From NCBI GenBank assembly GCA_025055835.1, contig JANWWR010000156.1, forward strand, positions 1 to 38,739: a DNA stretch of 38,739 nucleotides, given 5' to 3'. Made by a program: the position numbers and the translations under genes. How positions within the stretch are numbered: the first letter of the stretch is position 1; the number at the start of each line of letters is the position of its first letter. Positions 16,901 to 24,730 of this stretch are shown piece after piece. The DNA comes from Gemmatales bacterium (GTDB lineage: Bacteria; Planctomycetota; Planctomycetia; Gemmatales; HRBIN36). A model generated the notes under the pieces. That model was given only the letters and a program-made list of their open reading frames with translations, was not told the origin of the DNA and did no database searches.

Positions 16901-17531
16901 ACCGCGGTTCCGGCTCGAGGCCGAGATGGTCCGCGACCAGGCCCTCGCCCTCAGCGGCATGCTCAGCCGCAAAATCGGCGGTCCGTCCGTGTTTCCGCCG
17001 CAACCGCCGGGCCTGTGGCAGGCGGCCTTCAACGGCGAACGCACCTGGCCGACCAGCACCGGACCGGACCGCTATCGCCGCGGCATCTACACGTTCTGGC
17101 GGCGAACGGTGCCGTATCCTTCAATGGCCACTTTCGACGCCACCAGCCGCGAAACCTGCACCATCCGCCGCGTCCGCACCAACACGCCGCTTCAGGCCTT
17201 CGTCACGCTCAACGATCCGGTCTATGTCGAACTGGCCCAGGCCCTGGCACGACGGATCGTTCGGGAAGGCGGCAGCACCACGCAGGAACGGGCCGCCTTC
17301 AGTCTGCGGCTGTGTCTGGGCCGACCGCCCCGGCCCGAACAGGTGCAGGAAATCGTCTCCCTGGTGGAAGCCGAACGGCAGCATTACGCCCAGCGTCCCG
17401 ACGAGGCCCGGAAACTGGCCACCGATCCGCTCGGTCCTCTGCCCGACGGGGCCGATCCGGTCGAACTGGCCGCCTGGACCGTCGCCGCCAACGTGCTGCT
17501 CAATCTCGACGGCGTACTGACCAAGAACTGA
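13977..17531 (+). CDS. PSD1/DUF1549-DUF1553 cytochrome-like protein with discoidin-type domain
   Basis: The 1,184-residue exported protein has a signal peptide (MRHRIGLMVWIGCVVLLGLAG), then a PSC1 cytochrome-c-like segment with CFACH (55-59) in RPILAKNCFACHGQDD. DUF1549 follows (about 160-370: NPIDHFVLAELEAHG, DLRGLPPTPEEV, YADSAGYGSD), holding a second CAKCH (344-348). A middle insert near 520-650 (AIDGNTDGNY, DPWWEVRLADAVPIEEIILW) reads as an F5/8 C or discoidin-like galactose-binding domain. The C-terminal DUF1553 part includes RVAVNRWWAQIWG and SATYRQSS. These proteins are abundant in planctomycetes, and a role in redox or polysaccharide breakdown is suspected but unproven. The usual DUF1501 partner is not adjacent. 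GGAGG at 13966-13970 supports the start. Two GC-rich repeats lie inside the gene. Confidence 0.9.
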   Translation: MRHRIGLMVWIGCVVLLGLAGFPHPAPLPAGEGRARARDAVDYNRHVRPILAKNCFACHGQDDAHRRAGLRLDQRESATKELKTGNIAIVPGKPEESELIRRLTTDVPEERMPPEETGNQLTPEQIEILKRWISQGARYDPHWAFVKPTQPPLPPVQNAAWPRNPIDHFVLAELEAHGMKPSPEADPYTLLRRVSLDLRGLPPTPEEVQEFINDPSPDAYEKWVDRFLADPAYGERWARVWLDLARYADSAGYGSDPLRTIWRYRDWVIDAFNRNLPYDQFTIEQLAGDLLPNPTLDQKIATAFHRNTMTNTEGGTDDEEFRVAAVKDRVDTTFQVWMGLTMGCAKCHSHKYDPISQTEYYRVFAIFNQTADNDQPSEAPVISAPTPDILRQIEKIEARIGELRREMEHPRSDVAEAQAAWEARLRADADWIVLKPTEARSQGGATLKTLDDSSLRAEGPNPDRDSYTLVATVQTPGVTAFRLEVLPDPSLPNRGAGRAADGNFVLGRFSVTAEPADQPNQKPVARFVRIELPGQNRILSLAEVQVLSNGVNVAPKGEAKQSSTAFDGPAALAIDGNTDGNYANKSVTHTNTEADPWWEVRLADAVPIEEIILWNRTDGALGNRLANFTIRLLDDSRKIVWQETRSDFPNPSLSLSPSGKRTVKLVRAFADYSQDGFPISDALTGKGKGWAVGPLVQARHVAVFVADSPLPDTPQRLTFRLEHRYSQPGFNVGRFRLSLTNDARVVERASVPPDVLAIVDTPPDKRTPEQAARLAAYFRSITPLLKPLRDEIARLEQSRPKPPTVPVMQELPPNQRRTTHVLIKGNHLVKGEAVEPGVPAAFHPLPRLETERAGDVSPQGREPLSQPGLQATRLTLAHWILSEDNPLTARVAVNRWWAQIWGNGLMPSEEDWGTQGDVPTHPELLDWLAVEYRRMGWDTKALLRLIVTSATYRQSSKATPDMLAADPNNRLLGRGPRFRLEAEMVRDQALALSGMLSRKIGGPSVFPPQPPGLWQAAFNGERTWPTSTGPDRYRRGIYTFWRRTVPYPSMATFDATSRETCTIRRVRTNTPLQAFVTLNDPVYVELAQALARRIVREGGSTTQERAAFSLRLCLGRPPRPEQVQEIVSLVEAERQHYAQRPDEARKLATDPLGPLPDGADPVELAAWTVAANVLLNLDGVLTKN
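14041..14086 (+). repeat. GC-rich palindromic element inside the PSD1 gene, 5' end
   Basis: The segment CCCTCACCCCGCCCC followed by CTCCCGGCGGGAG and AGGGCAGGGCGAGGGCG forms an inverted repeat directly after the signal-peptide codons. It encodes FPHPAPLPAGEGRARAR, a low-complexity linker. Elements of this CCCTCACCCC/GAGGG type are known to me as dispersed repeats in planctomycete genomes. It is a different family from the GGCGAGCGG elements. Confidence 0.55.
16529..16556 (+). repeat. Palindromic repeat variant inside the PSD1 gene
   Basis: GCGAGCCGGGGACGTGAGTC then CCCAGGGT has the layout of the window's palindromic family: a GGGGAC arm, GTGA loop and GTCCCC arm. It encodes ERAGDVSPQGR between the middle domain and DUF1553 and keeps the frame open. 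The outer flanks are degenerate, so it may be an old copy. Confidence 0.6.
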
Positions 17532-17545
17532 GAGGTAATCCGCTC

Positions 17546-18358
17546 ATGACGAGCCAACCGCCGTCGTTGGAACGCCCCGTGACCGTGGCCGACTTTCAGA
17601 CGGCCAAAAGCCAGGGCCGCAAGCTGGTCGTGGTGACGGCCTACGATTTTCCGATGGCCCGCCTGTGCGACCAGGCCGGCGTGGATGCGATTCTCGTCGG
17701 CGACTCGCTCGGCATGGTCGTGCAGGGTTATCCCGACTGTCTCAGCGTCACCCTGGATCAGATGCTCTACCACGCCGGCATGGTCTCCCGGGCGGTGCGG
17801 CGGGCCTTGGTGATCGCCGATCTGCCCTTCATGAGCTACCAGGCCAGCGTTCGGCAAGCCCTTTCCAGTGCCGGGCGGATGCTCAAGGAAGCCCGGGTCC
17901 ACGCCGTCAAACTCGAAGGCGGCCAGCGCAGCCGAAAGACGATCCGAAGGCTGGTCGAGATCGGCATTCCGGTCATGGGCCACGTCGGACTGACGCCGCA
18001 GTCCTACCATGCCCTGGGCGGCTACCGGGTGCAGCGGGACGAGAACCGCCTCATCGAGGACGCCTTGGCCGTCGAGGAAGCGGGAGCGTTCGCGGTGGTG
18101 CTGGAGTGCGTTCCGGCGGAATCGGCCCGTCGGCTGACCGCCCGCCTGCGGATTCCGACCATCGGCATCGGGGCCGGCGCGGGCTGCGATGGGCAGGTGC
18201 TCGTCAGTCATGATCTGCTCGGCCTGCACGACGGTTTCAAGCCGCGCTTCGTCAAGGCCTTCGCCGATCTTCGCGGGGAAATCCTGCGGGCCTTGAGCAC
18301 CTACTGCCGCGAGGTCCGCGAAGGCACTTTTCCCGCCCCGGAACATGAATTCAAATAA
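17546..18358 (+). CDS. panB: 3-methyl-2-oxobutanoate hydroxymethyltransferase
   Basis: The 270-residue TIM-barrel enzyme transfers a hydroxymethyl group from methylenetetrahydrofolate to 2-oxoisovalerate, giving ketopantoate for pantothenate and CoA. Diagnostic stretches are VVVTAYDFPMARL, VDAILVGDSLGMVVQGYP (metal-binding Asp), VIADLPFMSYQ, AVKLEGG, GIPVMGHVGLTPQS, ECVP and TIGIGAGAGCDGQVLVSHD. Length is normal. The ATG at 17546 lies 14 nt after the PSD1 stop, with GAGAGGT upstream; the longer open frame upstream is a shadow of the PSD1 gene. trpA follows after 7 nt, so panB-trpA are probably co-translated or co-transcribed. Confidence 0.95.
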   Translation: MTSQPPSLERPVTVADFQTAKSQGRKLVVVTAYDFPMARLCDQAGVDAILVGDSLGMVVQGYPDCLSVTLDQMLYHAGMVSRAVRRALVIADLPFMSYQASVRQALSSAGRMLKEARVHAVKLEGGQRSRKTIRRLVEIGIPVMGHVGLTPQSYHALGGYRVQRDENRLIEDALAVEEAGAFAVVLECVPAESARRLTARLRIPTIGIGAGAGCDGQVLVSHDLLGLHDGFKPRFVKAFADLRGEILRALSTYCREVREGTFPAPEHEFK

Positions 18359-18365
18359 CCCAAGC

Positions 18366-19376
18366 ATGACGACCAATCCCATCGACCGTGTCTTTGCCGA
18401 CCTTCGACAACGGGGCCGTAAAGCCTTCATCCCCTTCCTGACCGCCGGCGACCCCGATTTGAAGGCGACCGGCGACCTGTTCACCGAGGTAGTGCGCCAT
18501 GGTGCCGATCTGGTCGAGATCGGCTTTCCCTACAGCGATCCCATCGCCGATGGTCCCGTGATTCAGGCGTCCTACACGCGTGCTCTGTCTCGCGGTTTGA
18601 AAGTCGAGCAGATTTTTGCGGCGACGCGGGAATGGGTTCACCGGGGCACTCACGTGCCCCGCTCGCCTGACGGAGAGCCCACGAGCGGAGAACACACACC
18701 ACCGGCGAGCGGAGAGCGTAAGCTCTCCGGTCCCACCCCAACGTCGAGCGAAGAGCACACTGAGAAGGCGAGCGAACAACAAACCCTACCGGCGAGCGAA
18801 GAGCACACACCACCGGCGAGCGGAGAGCGTAAGCTCTCCGGTCCCACCCCCCTCCTCGCCATGGTCTCCTACAGCATCATCCTGCGACGAAGGCCAGACC
18901 GCTTCCTCGACGAAGCCCACGCAGCCGGCTACAGCGGACTGATCGTACCGGACCTCCCCGCCGAGGAATCCGCCAGCCTCGTCGAAGCAGCCCGCCAGCG
19001 AGACCTGAAACTCATCCAACTCGTGACGCCGACCACGCCGCGGGATCGCGCTGCGTTCATTGCCCGGCAGTCCAGCGGCTTTCTGTACTGCGTCAGCGTC
19101 ACAGGCATCACCGGGGCACGGGATCGACTGCCGCCGCAACTGCTCGATCAACTGGCCTGGCTGCGGACGCAGACGGATTTACCCTTGTGCGTCGGCTTCG
19201 GCATCAGCCGACCGGAGCACGTCGCGATGCTCCGCGATCACGCCGACGGCATCATCGTCGGCAGCGCCTTGGTCAAGCGCGTGGAAGAAGGAACGAATCG
19301 TCCCTGGCCGGAAGTGGTTCGGGAGGTCGGCCAGTTCGTCGCCTCGCTGGTCCAGGCTTTGAATCCTCAGGGTTAG
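18366..19376 (+). CDS. trpA: Tryptophan synthase alpha chain with repeat-encoded insert
   Basis: The 336-residue protein cleaves indole-3-glycerol phosphate to indole and glyceraldehyde-3-phosphate, in complex with TrpB. TTNPIDRVFADLRQRG, FIPFLTAGDPD, the catalytic E51 in LVEIGFPYSDP and D62 in IADGP (11 apart, as E49/D60 in E. coli), GLIVPDLPAEES, VSVTGITGAR and CVGFGIS are all present. Usual length is about 265; here ~69 extra residues (about 93-161, SGERKLSGPTP-type) sit between the helix ending EWVHRG and the strand LLAMVSYS. They are encoded by three palindromic repeats and spacers. Both catalytic residues and the rest of the barrel are intact, so it is probably functional with a surface loop. 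The ATG at 18366 fits the family N-terminus; an in-frame ATG at 18345 lies within panB. trpB is not in the window. Confidence 0.92.
   Translation: MTTNPIDRVFADLRQRGRKAFIPFLTAGDPDLKATGDLFTEVVRHGADLVEIGFPYSDPIADGPVIQASYTRALSRGLKVEQIFAATREWVHRGTHVPRSPDGEPTSGEHTPPASGERKLSGPTPTSSEEHTEKASEQQTLPASEEHTPPASGERKLSGPTPLLAMVSYSIILRRRPDRFLDEAHAAGYSGLIVPDLPAEESASLVEAARQRDLKLIQLVTPTTPRDRAAFIARQSSGFLYCVSVTGITGARDRLPPQLLDQLAWLRTQTDLPLCVGFGISRPEHVAMLRDHADGIIVGSALVKRVEEGTNRPWPEVVREVGQFVASLVQALNPQG
18640..18850. repeat. Palindromic repeat cluster inserted in trpA
   Basis: A minus-oriented copy (18640-18667, GGGGCAC/GTGCCCC arms) is followed by plus copies at 18704-18731 and 18815-18842 (GGAGAGC/GCTCTCC arms). 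The two plus copies lie within exact 47-bp direct repeats (18693-18739 and 18804-18850), 111 bp apart, a multiple of three. Half-like GCGAGCGAA segments fill the space between. No stop codon arises in the trpA frame. Confidence 0.92.
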
Positions 19377-19389
19377 CCGAGGTCGGAAG

Positions 19390-20403
19390 TCACATTATCC
19401 GATCCACGGCCTGGGCGACGCGGCGGCATTCCTGCATCAGTTGGGCGAACTGGTCCGGCGTCAGGGTCTGGTAGCCGTCGCTGAGGGCCTTTTCCGGATT
19501 GGGATGGACTTCGACCATGAGGCCGTCGGCCCCTGCGGCGACAGCGGCCCGCGCCATGGCGGTCACCAGCGCAGCCTTGCCCGTGCCGTGGCTGGGATCG
19601 ACGATCACCGGCAGATGGGTGTGCTGGTGGAGCCAGGGCACGGTGGCCAGCGGCAATGTGAAGCGGACGTGGTCCTCGAAGGTGCGGATGCCGCGTTCGC
19701 ACAGGATCACCTTCTTGTTGCCGGTGTTGAGCACGTACTCCGCCGCCAGCAGCCATTCCTCCACGGTCGCCGCCGGACCGCGCTTCACCAGCACGGGCAG
19801 GCCGGATTCGCCGGCTGCTTCCAGGAGCGGATAGTTCTGCATGTTGCGAGCGCCGATCTGAAGCACGTCGGTGAACTCGCTCAGCAGGGGAACGTGTTCG
19901 GGTGCCATGACCTCGGTGACGATGGCCAGGCCGGTCGCTTCACGGGCCTCGGCCAGTAGCTCCAGACCCTTGTTTTTCAGTCCCTGAAAGCTGTACGGAC
20001 TGGTGCGGGGCTTGAACGCTCCGCCGCGAAGCGCCGTCGCTCCCGCCGCCTTGACCGCGTGGGCAGTTTCGAGGATCTGCTCTCGGCTCTCGACAGAACA
20101 CGGCCCGGCGATGACGCCGATCCGTCCGCCGCCGACGACCAGATCACGGACGCAAACGACCGTCGGCTCCTTCTTCACCTCCAGGCTGGCGATCTTGTAC
20201 GGAGCCAGGATCGGCACCACCTTGTCCACGCCGTCGGCAGTTTCGAGGGCCTGCCGGGTGCCGTCGCGCTTCTCTCCGATGGCTGCGATCACCGTCAGGT
20301 TCGTGCCGACGATGACGTGGCTGCGGAGGCCTAGCTGTTCGATGCGGTCAACAACGTGATCGATCTGGGCCTGGGTGGCCCCAGGTTTCATGACGACGAT
20401 CAT
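19390..20403 (-). CDS. aroF: 3-deoxy-7-phosphoheptulonate synthase (type I-beta)
   Basis: The 337-residue enzyme condenses phosphoenolpyruvate and erythrose 4-phosphate, the first step of the shikimate pathway. An N-terminal ferredoxin-like regulatory domain (about 1-70, [18 protein letters not shown]) precedes the barrel with [61 protein letters not shown] and [14 protein letters not shown]. The domain order matches the Thermotoga-type DAHP synthase rather than the E. coli AroG type. It is convergent with trpA, with 13 nt between stops. The shared pathway to chorismate also feeds tryptophan and menaquinone. Confidence 0.95.
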   Translation of the reverse strand: MIVVMKPGATQAQIDHVVDRIEQLGLRSHVIVGTNLTVIAAIGEKRDGTRQALETADGVDKVVPILAPYKIASLEVKKEPTVVCVRDLVVGGGRIGVIAGPCSVESREQILETAHAVKAAGATALRGGAFKPRTSPYSFQGLKNKGLELLAEAREATGLAIVTEVMAPEHVPLLSEFTDVLQIGARNMQNYPLLEAAGESGLPVLVKRGPAATVEEWLLAAEYVLNTGNKKVILCERGIRTFEDHVRFTLPLATVPWLHQHTHLPVIVDPSHGTGKAALVTAMARAAVAAGADGLMVEVHPNPEKALSDGYQTLTPDQFAQLMQECRRVAQAVDRIM

Positions 20404-20433
20404 GCCTGTTCCCTAATCCGCTCTGCTCTGCGG

Positions 20434-20814
20434 TCACTTGACCCGTTTGAAACTCAACTGCTTGCCGTTGGCATCCGTGGCGGTCATCTGCTCGCGGTCG
20501 ATGGCGGAGATGGTGTAGCGAAACTTGAGCACGCTTTCGGCCAGCTTGCCGAGTTTTTCCGGGGCAATTTTGGCAAAGGGATTGTCGAGGTGGATTTCGA
20601 CGGTGTTCTCGTCCGGCCAGGAGTAGCGGCCAGTGAGGGTGAAGATGCCACGGCTGCCGCGGACGGATCCGTCTTTCTCGAACTCCAGGCGGATCGTCTC
20701 GCCGCCGTCGTTGGTCTCCCAGGTGCCGAGGATGAGTTGGCGGGGAGATCGGGAGCCGCAGGAAACGGCCAACAGACAAACCACGGCGACCGTCAGGATC
20801 GTGAATCGTCGCAT
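20434..20814 (-). CDS. Lipoprotein of unknown function
   Basis: Starting at the ATG at 20814, the 126-residue protein has MRRFTILTVAVVCLLAVSCGS, a signal peptide ending in a lipobox (LAVSC), so the mature protein should be lipid-anchored at Cys19. The rest (LILGTWETNDGGETIRLEFEKDGSV, TGRYSWPDENTVEIHLD) has the pattern of small beta-rich 'GTW...' lipocalin-like domains common in exported bacterial proteins. It is upstream of aroF by 30 nt on the same strand, with no obvious functional link. A longer frame to 20856 lacks a signal-like start. Confidence 0.75.
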   Translation of the reverse strand: MRRFTILTVAVVCLLAVSCGSRSPRQLILGTWETNDGGETIRLEFEKDGSVRGSRGIFTLTGRYSWPDENTVEIHLDNPFAKIAPEKLGKLAESVLKFRYTISAIDREQMTATDANGKQLSFKRVK

Positions 20815-20902
20815 GCTTTCACCCCATGTCCCGGGAGGCAGGGCAAAGCCCCACACATGCTCAGGGTAGAACCGGAAATGGGTTCCCGCAAGGGTTTGGG
20901 TT

Positions 20903-20931
20903 TTGCCTGGCCGTTCCGACTTCGCTACAAT
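20903..20931 (+). promoter_or_regulatory. Candidate promoter for the polytopic membrane protein
   Basis: TTGCCT (20903-20908), a 17-nt spacer and TACAAT (20926-20931) lie 40 nt upstream of the ATG at 20971. Spacing is ideal and both hexamers are near consensus. Confidence 0.5.
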
Positions 20932-20970
20932 CCCCCAACAGCATCGCGGAGCCGTGCTGGGAACGCAACC

Positions 20971-22476
20971 ATGCCGTCGGCCGGCGATTCGATATTCCTG
21001 GACTTCCGCATCCCCAACGCCACTACGTGGTTCTACCTGTCCCTGGTGCTGGCGGTGGGGTTGTTTTTCCGCTTCAATCGGCTGTTCTCATTGCGGAACT
21101 GGGACCTGCTCGGCCTGTTCCTGCTGGTGCCGGGCCTGCTTTTCCTGCGGGAAAGCCAGGAACTGCGGACGCAGGTGCAGGGCAACATGGCCCTGCGCGG
21201 GGCCTTCGCCGCCGGGCACAGTCTCGAGGCCGTCGGCCTGATGTGCAGCGTCCCGCCGGGTCCGGCCGGTGCCGCCGTGGCAACGGCGTTGGAAGTGCAC
21301 GATCTCTCCCAGGTGCCCGCCGCCGTGCTCGATTCCGCCGAGCATCGCGTGTGGATGTCCTATCTGTATCTGCTGGTCGGCTCGGCGATTTTCCTGGCAC
21401 GGTGCCTGATCGACCTGAGCATCAATCGGCGTCCGGTTTTCATTCCCAATCTCAACGCAGCCGGGCTGGGCTGGATCGGAGCGACGCTGCTGATCGTGTT
21501 GAGCGTCCGCAGCTTCTTTCCACCTCCCGAACCGGTCCCCGAACCGAAAAACCAAAGCGTGGTGCTGGAAAAGGCCGCCGACGCCGCCGCCCGTGCCGCC
21601 GAGCAGGTCCATCAGACCGTGGCTCCGCGTCAGGCCGTTCGTCCTGCCGAGTGGGTGAAAACCGCCATCGCCATCCTCTGCCACGTCCTCGTCGTGACGG
21701 GATTGATCGTCATCGGGGGCTGGCACTTCCACAACACGACGGCCGGCATCGCCGCCGCGGTCTTGTACCTGCTTTTGCCCTACACCGCCTACCACGTCAA
21801 GGACATCCACCACGCTTTCCCGGCGGCGCTGTTGGTGCTGGCCATCGCCTGCTACCGCTGGCCGACCGTGACCGGCTTTCTCATGGGTGTTGCTTCGGCG
21901 ATGGTCTATTTCCCGTTGCTGCTGTTCCCGCTGTGGTTCGGCTTCTACCGCCGGGCCGGAGCCGTGCGCTTCACCGTCGCCTTTTTGTCGGTGATCGCGG
22001 TCCTGGTCGTCTATCTGCTGCTCGATCCGTCGGTCCATCCCGAACTGTATGCCGCCTTGAGTTTGCCCGACTGGCGGGCCTGGGACCTGTCCGCCAGGCC
22101 GACCGGCGAGGGGCTGTGGACCGGGGTCGAGGTGCATTACGCCTACCGCGCTCCGCTGTTCATCGCCTACCTGGCCTTGGTCATCACCACGATGTTCTGG
22201 CCGTCGCCAAAAAACCTGGCCCATCTGATCGCCCTGTCGGCGGCGCTCATTCTGGGAGTCCAATTCTGGTATGCCGACGCGGGCGGCATCTACGTCCTGT
22301 GGTATTTGCCGCTGTTGATCCTCGTCTACATCCGGCCCAATTTGTCGGAACGCTTCGCCGTGCCGATCGATCCCGAGCGGGATTGGGTGCATCGGGTGAT
22401 GCGACGGTTGCGCGGACGGAGCGTCGAGCCGTCACGGGAACCCGTGGCGGTCTCCCGCTGGCCTCATGCCGCCTGA
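20971..22476 (+). CDS. Polytopic membrane protein of unknown function
   Basis: The 501-residue protein has roughly ten hydrophobic segments, for example TWFYLSLVLAVGLFFRF, LLGLFLLVPGLLFL, TAIAILCHVLVVTGLIVIGGW, MVYFPLLLFPLWFGFY and FTVAFLSVIAVLVVYLLL. Between segments lies an Ala-rich, probably helical linker (EKAADAAARAAEQVHQ, about residues 193-208). The topology recalls integral membrane glycosyltransferase-like or O-antigen-related proteins, but I see no diagnostic motif. The next gene, convergent and overlapping by 13 nt, is a GT4 glycosyltransferase, which weakly supports an envelope role. The start at 20971 fits the promoter candidate; upstream in-frame sequence looks non-coding. Confidence 0.75.
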   Translation: MPSAGDSIFLDFRIPNATTWFYLSLVLAVGLFFRFNRLFSLRNWDLLGLFLLVPGLLFLRESQELRTQVQGNMALRGAFAAGHSLEAVGLMCSVPPGPAGAAVATALEVHDLSQVPAAVLDSAEHRVWMSYLYLLVGSAIFLARCLIDLSINRRPVFIPNLNAAGLGWIGATLLIVLSVRSFFPPPEPVPEPKNQSVVLEKAADAAARAAEQVHQTVAPRQAVRPAEWVKTAIAILCHVLVVTGLIVIGGWHFHNTTAGIAAAVLYLLLPYTAYHVKDIHHAFPAALLVLAIACYRWPTVTGFLMGVASAMVYFPLLLFPLWFGFYRRAGAVRFTVAFLSVIAVLVVYLLLDPSVHPELYAALSLPDWRAWDLSARPTGEGLWTGVEVHYAYRAPLFIAYLALVITTMFWPSPKNLAHLIALSAALILGVQFWYADAGGIYVLWYLPLLILVYIRPNLSERFAVPIDPERDWVHRVMRRLRGRSVEPSREPVAVSRWPHAA

Positions 22477-23741
22477 AGCCTTCGCTGAGCCGACCCAGGA
22501 GATCGCTCCGCGGCCAATCGCCGATACGTTTCCCGAACGAGATCGAGCTTGGGCTGCCAGCGATGCTCCGTTACCACTCGGCGTTGTCCCGCCTGACCCA
22601 GGATCCGCCGCTTGGCCGGGTTGCCGATCAACTCGCCCAGGGCCTCCGCCAACGCCGTGATGCAGCCGCACGGCACCAGCAGGCCGTCGCGTTCATGCCG
22701 GACGACCTCGGCCAGTCCCCCGGCTCGGTAGGCGACGCTGGGCACGGCATTGGCCCAGGCTTCAAGCAGCACCAGACCGAAGGAATCGGATCGGCTCGGC
22801 AGGGCAAAGATGTCGCTGGCCGCGTAGAAATCCCGTTTCTCCTGCTCGCTGAGCACACCGAGGTTGCAAATGCGGCGCTCCCCGGCAAACATTCGCCAGA
22901 CCGCTTGAAAATTCGGCATCTCGGGTCCGGCCAGGAGCAGCCGTGCTTCGGGATGATGCTGCCAGACGTGCCTCATGGCGTGCAGCAGATCCACGGTGCC
23001 CTTCTCGACGCTCTTGTTGGCCAGGTGGCCGACGACGACGGCATCGGCGGGGATGCCCCAGCGTCGGCGGGCTTCCCGGCGGTTTCCACCCGTGCATTCC
23101 CCGGGTTCCACGCCGAGACCCTGGACGAGGATCCTGTTCTCGGGAATGCCCACGGATTTCAACGCGTCCCGTTCCAGGTGCGTTTGCACGAACAGAGCAT
23201 CGGCCCGGTGCATGACATAGCGCATGGCGGGAGCGAGATAGGCTCGGCGAGTACGGTCCCGGGGCGAGGCCACATCGCCCAGGTGAAGAAAGGGCGTCAG
23301 GAGAAACGGGGCCTGACAGCGTCGGGCCAGGCGTTCTGCACAGAGCAGGGGATAGGCGTAGGGCAGGGCGGAGGCGTGAACGACATCGAACCCCGTCGCT
23401 TCATTGCACGTCCACCACAGATCCGGAGCGCGCGGATTGCAAGGAAGCTGGAAGGCTTGCCAGCGGGGAATCGGAATCAGGGACAGCAGTTTCCGCCAAT
23501 ACCGCTGACCGATCCGGTGCTCGATGGCGAAGCGCCGGACGCATACGCCGTCTTGCTGCGATTCCCCCGTCGGCAGCCGACGTCCCCGAGGCGACCAGAA
23601 GGCTTCCAGGTCGTAAGCATCCGTGGTCAGGACGATGACATTTTCGCCATGTTCAACCAGGTAGCGGCTCAGCCGGGCGAAGTAGGCCTCGGCTCCGCCC
23701 AGGGCCGGGGGGTAGCGATGGATGACGTGAGCGATCCGCAT
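22464..23741 (-). CDS. GT4-family glycosyltransferase
   Basis: The 425-residue protein is a GT-B retaining glycosyltransferase. The N-terminal domain starts MRIAHVIHRYPPALGGAEAYF, with the Gly-Gly-Ala-Glu acceptor loop. The C-terminal domain has VVGHLANKSVEKGTVDLLHAM (nucleotide-sugar side), RLLLAGPE, and SRSDSFGLVLLEAWANAVPSV, the E-x7-E region with Asp in place of the first Glu. The family makes cell-surface polysaccharides or glycolipids from nucleotide sugars; donor and acceptor cannot be read here. The 3' end overlaps the convergent membrane-protein gene by 13 nt. Confidence 0.88.
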   Translation of the reverse strand: MRIAHVIHRYPPALGGAEAYFARLSRYLVEHGENVIVLTTDAYDLEAFWSPRGRRLPTGESQQDGVCVRRFAIEHRIGQRYWRKLLSLIPIPRWQAFQLPCNPRAPDLWWTCNEATGFDVVHASALPYAYPLLCAERLARRCQAPFLLTPFLHLGDVASPRDRTRRAYLAPAMRYVMHRADALFVQTHLERDALKSVGIPENRILVQGLGVEPGECTGGNRREARRRWGIPADAVVVGHLANKSVEKGTVDLLHAMRHVWQHHPEARLLLAGPEMPNFQAVWRMFAGERRICNLGVLSEQEKRDFYAASDIFALPSRSDSFGLVLLEAWANAVPSVAYRAGGLAEVVRHERDGLLVPCGCITALAEALGELIGNPAKRRILGQAGQRRVVTEHRWQPKLDLVRETYRRLAAERSPGSAQRRLQAA

Positions 23742-23854
23742 GGCCCGGAATTATCGCAGATCCACCCCGGCCAGGAAGGCCAGTCTGCGGTGGTGGGGTG
23801 TCTCCTTCCAGGCAAAAATTGCCGCGTGACGCAGCGGTTCGAGAATCAATCAAC

Positions 23855-23883
23855 TTGACACTACCCCTAGCGATTCTTACACT
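23855..23883 (+). promoter_or_regulatory. Strong sigma-70-type promoter for the HU-like gene
   Basis: A perfect TTGACA (23855-23860), a 17-nt spacer and TACACT (23878-23883) lie about 70 nt before the gene start. This is the best promoter match in the window, fitting an abundant nucleoid protein. Confidence 0.75.
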
Positions 23884-23954
23884 TGTTTCGCATCTTGAGA
23901 CGGCAAACCCACTCGGACTGCCGTTAGTTCATGCTTCTTGGGGAGACGCCACTC

Positions 23955-24305
23955 GTGACCAAGAAAGAGATCGTCAGAGAAATTGCCGAGCAGGTCAATC
24001 TGACCCAGCTCAAGACCAAGGAAGTCGTCCAAAAGACCTTCGACGCCATCCTGGACACCCTGGTCGAGCAGGGTCGGATCGAGCTGCGCAATTTTGGCGT
24101 CTTTGAGGTCAAACAACGCGCCGCCCGCAAAGCTCGTAATCCCCGCACCGGAGAACGGGTAGATGTTCCGCCCAAGAACGTCGTCACCTTCAAGCCGGGC
24201 AAGAAGATGGAAGAGCGCATCCGCCAGATGACCAACGTGCCGGTCCTCTCAGCCGACGAAGAACTCATGGAGACGGTCGGCTCCCAGTCCGAAGATTCGG
24301 AATAG
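23955..24305 (+). CDS. HU/IHF-family DNA-binding protein
   Basis: The 116-residue protein ([24 protein letters not shown]) has the histone-like fold: two N-terminal helices, then the signature [26 protein letters not shown] and [26 protein letters not shown] is the DNA-intercalating arm. HU proteins bend and compact DNA as dimers. The GTG at 23955 is preferred because GGGGAGA lies 9 nt upstream; the ATG at 23931 has no ribosome site and adds eight unrelated residues. An acidic tail of about 25 residues ([18 protein letters not shown]) extends beyond the usual ~90-residue length and may tune binding. Confidence 0.92.
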   Translation: MTKKEIVREIAEQVNLTQLKTKEVVQKTFDAILDTLVEQGRIELRNFGVFEVKQRAARKARNPRTGERVDVPPKNVVTFKPGKKMEERIRQMTNVPVLSADEELMETVGSQSEDSE

Positions 24306-24447
24306 GCGGAAAGCCCTGCGAATTCGCCTTAAGTTCCCCTGTCCGCATTGCCGATACCCAACGTGGAACCGACGGACCAGCCGACGGCCCGGCATCCCGA
24401 GGTCCGCCGTTTCCGCGGTTGCGCTCGACACGGGGGAGGTTGCGGTC

Positions 24448-24669
24448 ATGCGGCGTTTCGCCATGCTCGCTTTGATGGGTCTGATCGCGGCAGGAAACAC
24501 CGGCTGCCTGCTGAACATCTGGTCCGGCGATCCCGTCCGCCGCAGCCGTCAGCTCCTCGTCGTCTCGGAAAACCTCCGCGTCATCGAGGACGAATGGGAA
24601 CGCATCTGGTTCGTCGATCAGCCGTCGCACCTGACGCCCTACCGCGTGGACGGTGGCCTGGTGCCGTGA
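24448..24669 (+). CDS. Small lipoprotein
   Basis: This 73-residue protein has a signal peptide and lipobox-like end, MRRFAMLALMGLIAAGNTGC, followed by about 53 residues with RQLLVVSENLRVIEDEWERIWFVDQPSHLTPYR. GGGAGG about 9 nt upstream supports the start. The mature part looks helical then extended. The EWERIWF...PSHLTPYRVDGG ending resembles small exported proteins seen in other planctomycetes, but I cannot name a function. It lies between the HU-like and thioredoxin genes. Confidence 0.75.
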   Translation: MRRFAMLALMGLIAAGNTGCLLNIWSGDPVRRSRQLLVVSENLRVIEDEWERIWFVDQPSHLTPYRVDGGLVP

Positions 24670-24730
24670 GCAGTTCGCGGTTTTTTCCGCGTGGCAGCCG
24701 CCTTTCTGAGCCGAGCGACTTCCGCGACGG

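Noticed and set aside
23821..23854. A tRNA-like T-loop (GGTTCGAGAATC) upstream of the HU-like gene
   Set aside because: No acceptor, D or anticodon stems can be formed around it within tRNA length.
20826..23858. A 1,010-codon plus-strand open frame
   Set aside because: It covers the membrane-protein and glycosyltransferase genes in other frames, is Arg/Pro-rich with no family motifs, and results from GC-rich codon bias.
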